A DNA stretch of 64,000 nucleotides from Thiopseudomonas alkaliphila (GTDB lineage Bacteria; Pseudomonadota; Gammaproteobacteria; Pseudomonadales; Pseudomonadaceae), in the NCBI RefSeq assembly GCF_001267175.1, contig NZ_CP012358.1, positions 343,501 through 407,500 of the forward strand, written 5' to 3'. The notes beneath the pieces were generated by a model, which made no database searches, was not told where the DNA came from, and saw only the letters and a list, made by a program, of their open reading frames with translations. This document shows, one piece after another, positions 22,038 through 28,629 of the stretch (within the stretch, counting starts at the first letter, position 1; every line of letters begins with the position of its first letter). The translations under genes and the position numbers were made by a program.

Positions 22038-22871
22038 ATGCCCAAATTTGAATTAAATCCTAAGGCCTTAGCAGCATGGAATCCTCATATTAAAGTGGCA
22101 GCTGAACAAAGTGTGAACACTATTACTATGTTTGGCGTGGTAGGTGATTCATATGACTACTGGGGAGAAACCAATAAAGGGATTACATTAGCAAGGGTAG
22201 ATGCTGCATTGCGCAGCATTGGAGACAACGAAGTGGTGGTGTATATCAACAGTCCAGGCGGCGATATGTTTGAAGGGATTGCAATCTATAACCGGCTACG
22301 AGAGCACTCTCAGAAAGTGACTATTAAAGTTATTGGGTTAGCAGCATCAGCAGCGTCTATTATTGCAATGGCAGGGGCTGAACGCCTAATAGCTAAATCT
22401 GCATTTTTAATGATTCATAACTGTTGGTCTAATTTTGTAGGTAATCGTAATGATCTGCGTGACATTGCGGATCAGTTAGAAGAATTTGATATCTCGATGC
22501 GAGATGTCTACATCGATGTGTCCGGTATGTCAGAAAGTGAAGTCACTGACCTCATGGATAAAGAGTCATATTTGTCAGGAAGTAGTGCAGTTCAAAAGTC
22601 TTTGATGACAGGTGTGTTGCAGGCAGAAGAAATTGCTACAGATACTGCGCCTGCTAGCCAAGCACAAGCCTTTCAAAATATAAATGCTGCACTTGCAGAA
22701 GGAGGAGTGCCCTACAACCAACGCTTGAAAATGCTAGCTGCAATTAAAGATAACTTTTGGGGGCAAGAATCAGAGATTAGCCTTCATCCAACTACTAAAC
22801 AAAAATCATCAAATGCTGCTGCTGAATTATTTATGAGCTTTTCAGATGGCTTAAAAAGCTTAGCATTTTGA
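22038..22871 (+). CDS. ClpP-like prohead protease
   Basis: 277 residues, ATG behind AAGGAG. The first 200 residues are a ClpP/S14-like serine protease: INSPGGDMFEGIAIYN (oxyanion region), GLAASAASIIAMAG with the nucleophile serine, and FLMIHNCW with the histidine. It matures the capsid by cleaving scaffold and delta domains. It replaces the U35 protease found in HK97 itself, a common alternative among Pseudomonas siphoviruses. A terminator-like hairpin follows. Confidence 0.92.
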   Translation: MPKFELNPKALAAWNPHIKVAAEQSVNTITMFGVVGDSYDYWGETNKGITLARVDAALRSIGDNEVVVYINSPGGDMFEGIAIYNRLREHSQKVTIKVIGLAASAASIIAMAGAERLIAKSAFLMIHNCWSNFVGNRNDLRDIADQLEEFDISMRDVYIDVSGMSESEVTDLMDKESYLSGSSAVQKSLMTGVLQAEEIATDTAPASQAQAFQNINAALAEGGVPYNQRLKMLAAIKDNFWGQESEISLHPTTKQKSSNAAAELFMSFSDGLKSLAF

Positions 22872-22902
22872 TCAGTCGAAACCTTACATCAAAATTCAAT
22901 TT

Positions 22903-22928
22903 AAACCGCCAGTTAGGCGGTTTTTTTA
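22903..22928 (+). terminator. intrinsic terminator before the capsid gene
   Basis: AAACCGCC-AGTTA-GGCGGTTT followed by a T-run, 20 bases before the capsid ATG. Since capsid is needed in large amounts downstream, read-through or antitermination is implied. Confidence 0.85.
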
Positions 22929-22944
22929 TTTAAGGGTAATAACT

Positions 22945-24123
22945 ATGCCAGGTTTATCTGTTGAAGCTGTACGAGAAGAAATTAGCGCGACATTAAAAAA
23001 AGTAGGGGATAAATTACGTACCCAAGCTGAACATACAAATAAAGAACTAGAAAAGTATGGTCGAATGGGCGAGGAGACTCGCGCCAGTGTTGATAAGCTT
23101 TTAATGGAGCAAGGAGCCTTACAAGCACGCTTAAATGCTGCTGAACAGGCTATTGTGGCTCATGATAAAGGCCATCAAGAAGACGGCCAGATGACTTTGG
23201 GTGCACGATTAGTTTCAGCGGAAGCATTTACCCAAGTTAACTCAAGCTGGCGCGGTATTCATCGTGTATCTGCACCTCGTAGCGAAATTACGACGGCAAC
23301 AGCCGGTGAACTCGTGCAACCAGATCATCGAGGATTAATTCTTCCGGCACAGCGGCGGATGACTGTACGTGATCTTATTATGCCAGGCGAAACGTCATCG
23401 AATGCTATCGAGTATGTGCAGGAAACGGGCTTTACTAATAATGCTGGTGTTGTTGCAGAGGGTGCTCAAAAACCGTACTCAGACATTGCGTTTGATCTAG
23501 TTACAACGAACGTACGAACGATTGCACACCTGTTCAAAGTTAGTCGACAGATGTTAGATGATGCACCTGCACTGCAAAGTTACATTGATGGGCGTGCCTC
23601 TTACGGCTTACAACTAGCTGAAGAAAAACAGCTTTTGTTTGGTGATGGGACTGGTCAAAACTTAAAAGGGATTGTACCAAGCGCACAAACATTTAACGCA
23701 GAGTTTGAGCCAGAGATGCAGACAGTAATTGACCGGGTTCGACTGGCTTTGCTGCAGGTGGCTTTAGCAGAGTATGCCGCAGATGGCCTTGTTTTAAACC
23801 CAGTAGACTGGGCAATGATTGAGACTACAAAGGACAAAGAAGGGCGCTATATCGTAGGTAACGCCATTAATGGTGCAACGCCAACTCTATGGAATATGCC
23901 TGTTGTTGAAACGCAAGCAATGACAAAAAGCAACTTCTTAGCTGGCGCATTCGGTATGGGGGCTCAAATTTTCGACCGTATGGAAATTGAAGTTTTGATC
24001 TCTACCGAAAATGATAAGGACTTTGAGAAAAACATGGCAACTATCCGTGCTGAAGAGCGTTTAGCTTTTGCAGTATATCGCCCAGAAGCATTTGTTACTG
24101 GATCCACAGTAATCACCCCATAA
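22945..24123 (+). CDS. major capsid protein, HK97 fold
   Basis: 392 residues: an N-terminal coiled-coil delta/scaffold domain (about 1-105, charged helices) and the HK97-type shell domain starting near SEITTATAGELVQPDHRGLILPAQRRMTVRDLI. FGDGTGQNLKGI and the C-terminal RAEERLAFAVYRPEAFV are typical. The protease encoded upstream likely removes the delta domain. It builds the T=7-type head. Confidence 0.94.
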   Translation: MPGLSVEAVREEISATLKKVGDKLRTQAEHTNKELEKYGRMGEETRASVDKLLMEQGALQARLNAAEQAIVAHDKGHQEDGQMTLGARLVSAEAFTQVNSSWRGIHRVSAPRSEITTATAGELVQPDHRGLILPAQRRMTVRDLIMPGETSSNAIEYVQETGFTNNAGVVAEGAQKPYSDIAFDLVTTNVRTIAHLFKVSRQMLDDAPALQSYIDGRASYGLQLAEEKQLLFGDGTGQNLKGIVPSAQTFNAEFEPEMQTVIDRVRLALLQVALAEYAADGLVLNPVDWAMIETTKDKEGRYIVGNAINGATPTLWNMPVVETQAMTKSNFLAGAFGMGAQIFDRMEIEVLISTENDKDFEKNMATIRAEERLAFAVYRPEAFVTGSTVITP

Positions 24124-24176
24124 ACCGTTTTATGTCTAGCGCTAGGCTAATGCTTAGCGCTGTAGAGGAGATATAA

Positions 24177-24434
24177 GTGGATATTAAGTGTGAAGCTTTA
24201 CGACCTTTTTTATTTGAAAACCGAGTGCTGAAAGTAGGGGAAGAGTTCATCACGCGCAAAGGTCACGCTCTTGATTTAGTCAATACACACCTAGCTGTAT
24301 ATGTAGATGGCACAGCATTAGAGGAGCGAGAGGATGAGCATCAGTCTCAAGCAGTTAAAGAACCACCTACGTCTCGAGCTGGACGATCAGGACGAGGACG
24401 AAAACCTTCAACTAATACTGACAGCAGCAATTGA
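24177..24434 (+). CDS. hypothetical head-region protein
   Basis: 85 residues, GTG start after GGAG. A small beta-rich N-terminus (CEALRPFLFENRVLKVGEEF) is followed by an acidic and then Arg/Gly/Ser-rich disordered tail. The last 101 bases overlap the head-tail connector gene in a different frame, which explains the low-complexity tail. Such proteins between capsid and connector are common; function unknown. Confidence 0.68.
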   Translation: MDIKCEALRPFLFENRVLKVGEEFITRKGHALDLVNTHLAVYVDGTALEEREDEHQSQAVKEPPTSRAGRSGRGRKPSTNTDSSN

Positions 24435-24624
24435 TTATGCCTCTAAGTTTTTAGGGAGGCCTATTCCGTGGGAAGACAAACTTCCAGCGAGCGTCACCAG
24501 CGCGGTGCTCTTAATAGCAGCCGATCTTTATCTTAATAGAGAAGCAACAACACCATCGGGAATGAAAGAAAACCCTTTGGTAGAGAAAATGCTGCACCCC
24601 TATCGTATAGGAATAGGGATATGA
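24334..24624 (+). CDS. head-tail connector protein, gp6-like
   Basis: 96 residues with the gp6-like arrangement: an N-terminal helix (LKQLKNHLRLELDDQDEDENLQLILTAAIDYASKFLGRPI) and a second pair of helices (SAVLLIAADLYLNREA). HK97 gp6 forms a ring under the portal. GAGG lies directly upstream of the ATG inside the preceding gene. Four-base overlap with the next gene. Confidence 0.9.
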   Translation: MSISLKQLKNHLRLELDDQDEDENLQLILTAAIDYASKFLGRPIPWEDKLPASVTSAVLLIAADLYLNREATTPSGMKENPLVEKMLHPYRIGIGI

Positions 24625-24944
24625 GAGCTGGGCGATTAAAGCATCGAGTGATGATACAGAAGCAAGTTAGGCAGCAAGATCCAGAAACTGGTGCAATGAA
24701 TCTAAGCTGGAAAAACTGGAAATCATTATGGGCTTCAATCGAGCACTTATCTGTTAAAGATAGTTTTGCAGCTCAAGCAGCTGGTGCTGAAACAGTAGCT
24801 AGAGTAGTGATTAGAGCTGGGCCAAAAATAGAACCAGGGGGGCGTATTATTCACGGAGACCATGTTTTTTCAGTAATAGGCGCTATTCCTGATGCTATAT
24901 CAGGGAGTCGGTACTTAACTATTTTGGTTAAGGAGCATACATGA
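24621..24944 (+). CDS. head closure (stopper) protein
   Basis: 107 residues, basic, with RAGRLKHRVMIQKQ at the N-terminus and SLWASIEHLSVKDSFAAQAAGAETVARVVIRA in the core, the SPP1 gp16/HK97 gp7-like head closure family. It forms the ring that seals the filled head and binds the tail. Overlaps both neighbours by four bases. Confidence 0.9.
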   Translation: MRAGRLKHRVMIQKQVRQQDPETGAMNLSWKNWKSLWASIEHLSVKDSFAAQAAGAETVARVVIRAGPKIEPGGRIIHGDHVFSVIGAIPDAISGSRYLTILVKEHT

Positions 24945-25471
24945 GTCAGCCATTTAAATTACAAGGTGTAGAAGAGGTGCTTGCTAAGCTTGAAACAGTT
25001 AAGCAGGAGGCTAAAGGTAAAAGTGCACGATTTGCTTTGCGTAAAGCCGCTCAGCTAGTTCTAGCTTCTGCTAAAAGCGGTGCTCAAGCAGTAGATAATC
25101 CAAAAACGCCCAATAATATTGCTAGCAATCTTGTTATTCGCCTCGATGGTAAACGCTTTAAAAAAACGGGAGACCATCTATTTAAAGTGGGGGTGTTAGG
25201 AGGTGCTAAGCAATATGCAGAAACAAAGGATAACGTGCGTAAAGGACGTGTAGGAAAGCGATATGCAATAGGTGGAAGCAAGAAGAATCCTGGGGGAGAC
25301 ACGTTTTACTGGCGTTTTTTAGAGTTTGGAACTGCCAAAATGCCACCTAAACCATTTATGCGCAAAGCGTTGGCCAGCAACATTGATAGTGCGACACAAG
25401 AGTTTTCTTTGCACTTTAAGCGAGCAATTGATCGTGCAGTTAAGCGAGCTGAAAAAGGTAAAACTCAATGA
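24941..25471 (+). CDS. HK97 gp10-like neck/tail completion protein
   Basis: 176 residues. FKLQGVEEVLAKLETV at the start and FYWRFLEFGTAKMPPKPFMRKAL near residue 120 are the defining segments of the HK97-gp10 family. It acts at the head-tail interface. The length is at the upper end for the family because of a basic C-terminal extension. Confidence 0.9.
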   Translation: MSQPFKLQGVEEVLAKLETVKQEAKGKSARFALRKAAQLVLASAKSGAQAVDNPKTPNNIASNLVIRLDGKRFKKTGDHLFKVGVLGGAKQYAETKDNVRKGRVGKRYAIGGSKKNPGGDTFYWRFLEFGTAKMPPKPFMRKALASNIDSATQEFSLHFKRAIDRAVKRAEKGKTQ

Positions 25472-25854
25472 TGCCACCACTATTTAAAGTTTGTGCAAGT
25501 AACCCGCATGTAGTGCGGGTTTTTGGTTTAAATCCAGTAAGAATTTTCCCTTGGGGGCAAGCTTTCGATGAGTCTGGGCTGATACCTAAAACGCCATATG
25601 CAGTATGGAGCGTAATAAATGGCACAGGACAGGCGTATTTAGAAAATCGCTCAGATTTGGATGAAATAGATACGCAAATTGATGTGTATGGGGAAAGTGA
25701 AAAAGTAGTTTTACAGGCTGCTGAAATTATCAGACAGGCAATTGAGAAAGAGAGCTACGTCACTAGCTTTGTGCCATTGGGCATTGATCAAGAAGCGCAG
25801 CTCTTGCGTTTTACTATGACAGCCACATGGCATGTTCCTAGACTATTTAGTTAA
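25468..25854 (+). CDS. tail terminator/completion protein, DUF3168
   Basis: 128 residues with the DUF3168 pattern: a helix at the start, the beta strand TPYAVWSVINGT, then DEIDTQIDVYGESEKVVLQAAEIIRQAIE and a C-terminal strand set RFTMTATWHVPR. Proteins of this family cap the tail tube. It overlaps the gp10-like gene by four bases. Confidence 0.88.
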   Translation: MMPPLFKVCASNPHVVRVFGLNPVRIFPWGQAFDESGLIPKTPYAVWSVINGTGQAYLENRSDLDEIDTQIDVYGESEKVVLQAAEIIRQAIEKESYVTSFVPLGIDQEAQLLRFTMTATWHVPRLFS

Positions 25855-25880
25855 TAAAATTAATAACCTGAGGGGGTTGT

Positions 25881-26366
25881 ATGGCTATTCGTACGCAAGG
25901 CACTCAGCTATATGTGCTGTTACCAACAAAAGATGGTGCTGAAGTAATGGAGATTGAATGCATTTCAAACTTTTCTGGTGGAGGTAATCCAGCTGACCAG
26001 TTGGAGGATACATGTCTAAAGTCGAATGTTAAGAAGTTCCTTAAAGGGCAGCGAACACCAGGACAAGCTACTTTTGATGTGAGTGCAGATCCAAAGAAAG
26101 ACTGCCACCATAAATTATATGAATTGTCTGAGAGTGATGAAGAGCAGCATGAAAATTTGCCGTTCGCACTGGGTTGGTCTGATGGTAAGGCAGACCCTAC
26201 AGTGGCAGCAGATAGCAAAAGTTTTGAGTTGCCAGATAGTCGAACTTGGTTTTTGTTTGAAGGGTATGTTGCTGATTTTCCTTTTGACTTCCAAGGGAAC
26301 TCAGTCGTTAAGACTGCGTGCTCTGTGCAGCGAACAGGTAAAGGACGCTGGATTCGTAAAAAATAA
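25881..26366 (+). CDS. major tail tube protein
   Basis: 161 residues; the size, position between the tail terminator and the chaperone, and segments such as TPGQATFDVSADPKKDCHHKLYELSE and TWFLFEGYVADFPFDF identify the tail tube subunit of lambda V-like siphoviruses. It polymerises around the tape measure protein to form the tail tube. A clear AGGGGG lies upstream. Confidence 0.88.
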   Translation: MAIRTQGTQLYVLLPTKDGAEVMEIECISNFSGGGNPADQLEDTCLKSNVKKFLKGQRTPGQATFDVSADPKKDCHHKLYELSESDEEQHENLPFALGWSDGKADPTVAADSKSFELPDSRTWFLFEGYVADFPFDFQGNSVVKTACSVQRTGKGRWIRKK

Positions 26367-26409
26367 TAAACTCGTTATGGGACATCCGTAATTCAACTCA
26401 GAGGCAACT

Positions 26410-26817
26410 ATGAGCACACCACTTACCTTGGCCAGCTTGCAAAAAGCTGGCGCTTTTTTACAAGATCCACTTGTAGAAGAAACTATTAGTTGGACGAATA
26501 AAGAGGGAGAGGAAATCCAAAATACTATTTTTGTGAAGCGAGCAAGTTTTGCAACACTAGTACACGAATTTCGTCCTTTGAACTCAGAGCAAAGCGAGCT
26601 GGATCAGCATTTAGAGGCAGTAGCTCGGCGGATTGCATTTTTCATTACAGATAAACATGGGCAGCCAGTTTTTACGACTGAGGATGTACTTGGAAGTGAG
26701 AAGCAAGGCCCTATTTGTGAGTCACTTACTGCTGCTCTATTAAACGCAATTACTAAGGTTAATTTGTTGGGAAAGAGCCAGAGCTCAAGCCAGAAGAAGA
26801 AATCTGGCATGAGCTAG
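26410..26817 (+). CDS. tail assembly chaperone, G product
   Basis: 135 residues encoded in frame 0. The protein is acidic-to-neutral with a helical C-terminal half, as for lambda gpG, and ends in a short basic tail after the frameshift site. It coats the tape measure protein during tail assembly. Most ribosomes stop at 26817; a fraction shift at 26769-26775 to make the longer GT protein. Confidence 0.88.
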   Translation: MSTPLTLASLQKAGAFLQDPLVEETISWTNKEGEEIQNTIFVKRASFATLVHEFRPLNSEQSELDQHLEAVARRIAFFITDKHGQPVFTTEDVLGSEKQGPICESLTAALLNAITKVNLLGKSQSSSQKKKSGMS

Positions 26818-27089
26818 TTCTTAATGGGGTAGGTGGTAATACTATAGCTGAAGCAAAATCCAGAATAAGCTATCCAGAGTTTTTAGCATGGTTAGCTTAC
26901 AGGGATAAAAGAGGCTCTTTGAATATAGGTCGAAGAGTCGAGCAGGCAGTGGGCCTCTTGAGTAAGCTTCTGTTGGATATGAACCAAAAAAATGATTTAA
27001 ACGCGGTTGATTTTATGCCGCACGAAAATATCCGCCTTGAGCTTAGTGAAGAAGAGAATTTGATGTTAGCGATGCAGCGTTGGGATTAA
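26410..27089 (+). CDS. tail assembly chaperone, GT product of -1 frameshift
   Basis: A continuous frame is produced by a -1 shift at 26775 and runs to the stop at 27087-27089, adding about 104 residues (beginning EPELKPEEEIWHELVLNGVGG). The added part contains FLAWLAYRDKRGSLNIGRRVEQAVGLL, as expected of the T domain that contacts the tube protein. The T part has no start codon or ribosome binding site of its own, which supports translation only by frameshifting. Confidence 0.9.
26769..26775 (+). other. -1 ribosomal frameshift slippery site GGGAAAG
   Basis: In frame 0 the codons are TTG-GGA-AAG, so the heptamer reads G-GGA-AAG and permits a simultaneous -1 slip to GGG-AAA. It is the identical heptamer used at the lambda G-T junction, located 42 bases before the frame-0 stop. 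Confidence 0.92.
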
Positions 27090-27167
27090 ATTCAAAGCTT
27101 TCTGCGTATGCCTTAGACCAGTTGGGCGTTTGACAGGTAACAATTCTGTATGGTGCGAGCCATACCG

Positions 27168-27222
27168 CCTGCGGCGACGACTAGCCTTACTATCATAGCT
27201 ATGCCGAACCCGCAGGTTTTTT
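27168..27222 (+). terminator. terminator-like hairpin after the GT gene
   Basis: CCTGCGG and CCGCAGG close a 35-base loop that itself contains CATAGCTATG, and six T follow. A second perfect stem, GTATGG/CCATAC (27148-27165), lies just before it. Together they mark the left edge of a 1.5-kb insert in the tail operon. Confidence 0.65.
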
Positions 27223-27347
27223 ATTTAAGTGGCTTTTATATATTGAATGTAGAGTCGTTGTTATAAAAATTACTTTTAGGAGTTCAAAGTATCTATTACA
27301 TAATTTATAATAAATAAATGTCTAAATAACTAAGGGATTTTACAGTC

Positions 27348-27635
27348 ATGAGTATCAATATTTTTTCTGAGCTTTTGAATTTTTCATTTTTTGTTATTTT
27401 ATTGGCTTTATTTATAGGGATTTTTTATTACCATTACTGGAACCGTTATCGCCGCTTTCCTACCTTTGATGAGTATAAAAAAGAAAATCCTGATTGTGCT
27501 AAAGGTGGAAAAATTAAATGTCACTCTTGCTCAGGTACGCATATTCAATTTAAGGGGCTCTCTAATGCTACGGATCGCCGAAAGACCCATTATTGTGTAA
27601 CTTGTGGATCACCTTTATATCGAAGCTATCACTAA
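27348..27635 (+). CDS. membrane-anchored zinc-ribbon protein (TM then ribbon)
   Basis: 95 residues. Residues 8-28 form one hydrophobic helix; after a polar linker the C-terminus holds CHSCSGTH and CVTCGSPL, a four-cysteine zinc ribbon facing the cytoplasm or periplasm. Upstream DNA is very AT-rich and the gene stands apart from its neighbours, so it is likely expressed independently of the tail genes. Not a known tail component; probable moron. No family identified. Confidence 0.65.
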   Translation: MSINIFSELLNFSFFVILLALFIGIFYYHYWNRYRRFPTFDEYKKENPDCAKGGKIKCHSCSGTHIQFKGLSNATDRRKTHYCVTCGSPLYRSYH

Positions 27636-27893
27636 CCGGTATTTACCTAGTAGGGCTGGCGCTGACGTTCTGCAGCACTTCAAGGCGGGTATAATATTGG
27701 GATGTAAAAAACATCGATGAAGGTTGATTTAACCCTAAAATAAGCTTGTTTAGATTTGTTGAAAACAAGAGACACGGGCGAGTAAGAAGCTAGGGTTCAG
27801 CAACTGAAGCGAAGCCAATTTTTAGCTAGCCTAGCCCAAGGCTAAGCTATTTAGATTATTAAGGTAAGTGCTTGCATGATATGTCTCCGTGAC

Positions 27894-28042
27894 GACCAAT
27901 TAAGGCTCACCAGCAAAGTGACCAAGCAATGGGTGGCGAGCTATGCACAGGTTGGTCGACCGAGATCACGGACCCGGCACACCCGAAGGTGTCCTGCGCA
28001 CAGCCCGCCATAAAGCAGGCACAAAAAAACCGCTATAGCGGT
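27894..28042. ncRNA. candidate structured RNA, C4/Icd-locus-like
   Basis: An outer stem GACCAA (27894-27899)/TTGGTC (27952-27957) encloses GCTCACC pairing with GGTGGCGAGC. It is followed by CCG/CGG, ACACC-CGAA-GGTGT and CCTGC/GCAGG stems, and ends at ACCGC-TATA-GCGGT. The CACCCGAAGGTGTCC block and the A7-ACCGC run recall sequences at phage P1/P4-type C4 antisense RNA and Icd/Ash loci. The resemblance is from memory, and the transcribed strand is not settled. Confidence 0.35.
28022..28042 (-). terminator. intrinsic terminator facing left within the insert
   Basis: On the minus strand ACCGC-TATA-GCGGT is followed by seven T. It would end a leftward transcript coming from about 28100-28200, opposite in direction to the tail operon, which suggests an independent minus-strand RNA. 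Confidence 0.6.
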
Positions 28043-28213
28043 GATGTGCACCGTGAGATATTCGGGCGACCAAACCCGATCACTGAATTTGCAGTGACGC
28101 GCGCACTTTATGCATGCTCGTGGATTGTTGTCAATCCTAGTTATATAGCTAGCAGGATCTAGGTGAGTTATATTCATCAAGCATTATTTACATATTATTG
28201 GGGAGTGAAAGGA

Positions 28214-28573
28214 ATGCAGTGTCCAAAGTGTGATTATGAGCCGACTGATTATGAGCAGAAAAGAAGCAAGGATCAGTGCCCTGAATGTGGGGTTTATTAC
28301 GCTAAGTTTGATGCGAAACAGGAAGCTAAGATAAAGGCAGAGAGCGAGCAGTCTCAGACGAAACTGACTCAACCCACTCCGTCGTACCAGCCAGTTAACA
28401 GAATTAGCATTAAAAATGCTAACCCAGTTGTAGTTGTTGATATTGAGATGACATTCTGGTCAATGGTTGTGTTTATGGTTAAGTGGGCGTTTGCATCAAT
28501 CCCTGCATTTATCATTATTATGGCAACTGTCGTTGTTGCTTCTAACATTTTAGGTGCGCTTATTGCTGGTTAA
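28214..28573 (+). CDS. zinc-ribbon protein with C-terminal membrane helix (ribbon then TM)
   Basis: 119 residues from ATG 28214 (GGGGAG and AAAGGA upstream). An N-terminal ribbon, MQCPKCDYEPTDYEQKRSKDQCPECG, is followed by a charged linker and a long hydrophobic segment (about residues 82-115). The layout mirrors the protein at 27348, where membrane helix and ribbon are in the opposite order. A related N-terminal CPKC...CPECG domain occurs in many small membrane proteins of unknown role. Ends before a strong terminator. Confidence 0.68.
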   Translation: MQCPKCDYEPTDYEQKRSKDQCPECGVYYAKFDAKQEAKIKAESEQSQTKLTQPTPSYQPVNRISIKNANPVVVVDIEMTFWSMVVFMVKWAFASIPAFIIIMATVVVASNILGALIAG

Positions 28574-28591
28574 CTTTTATATATTTACAAC

Positions 28592-28613
28592 ACCCGCTTC
28601 GGCGGGTTTTTTT
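28592..28613 (+). terminator. intrinsic terminator before the tape measure gene
   Basis: ACCCGC-TTCG-GCGGGT followed by seven T, 17 bases before the tape measure ATG. It closes the 1.5-kb insert. Confidence 0.92.
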
Positions 28614-28629
28614 ATGCCTGGAGTAAACC

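Larger units (their letters stand above)
27636..28213. other. non-coding insert with structured RNA-like sequence
   Basis: 578 bases without a supportable gene. Two overlapping frames (27929-28162 plus, 27941-28180 minus) lack ribosome binding sites and look like the non-functional frames often annotated around Icd/Ash-type phage loci. The right two thirds contain the stems described under the ncRNA candidate; the left third shows no feature I can name apart from a TATAAT-like TATAATATTGGG near 27690. Confidence 0.45.

Noticed and set aside
27150..27230. Possible group II intron 5' end (GTGCGAG near 27154)
   Set aside because: No domain V or VI hairpin and no intron-encoded protein could be found. 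The stem is better explained as a terminator.
27929..28180. Overlapping plus and minus frames in the tail insert
   Set aside because: Neither has a ribosome binding site, and both run through strong stems and a leftward terminator. They look like by-products of a structured RNA.
27636..28213. Insertion sequence at the tail insert
   Set aside because: No transposase fragment, terminal inverted repeats or target duplication could be identified.
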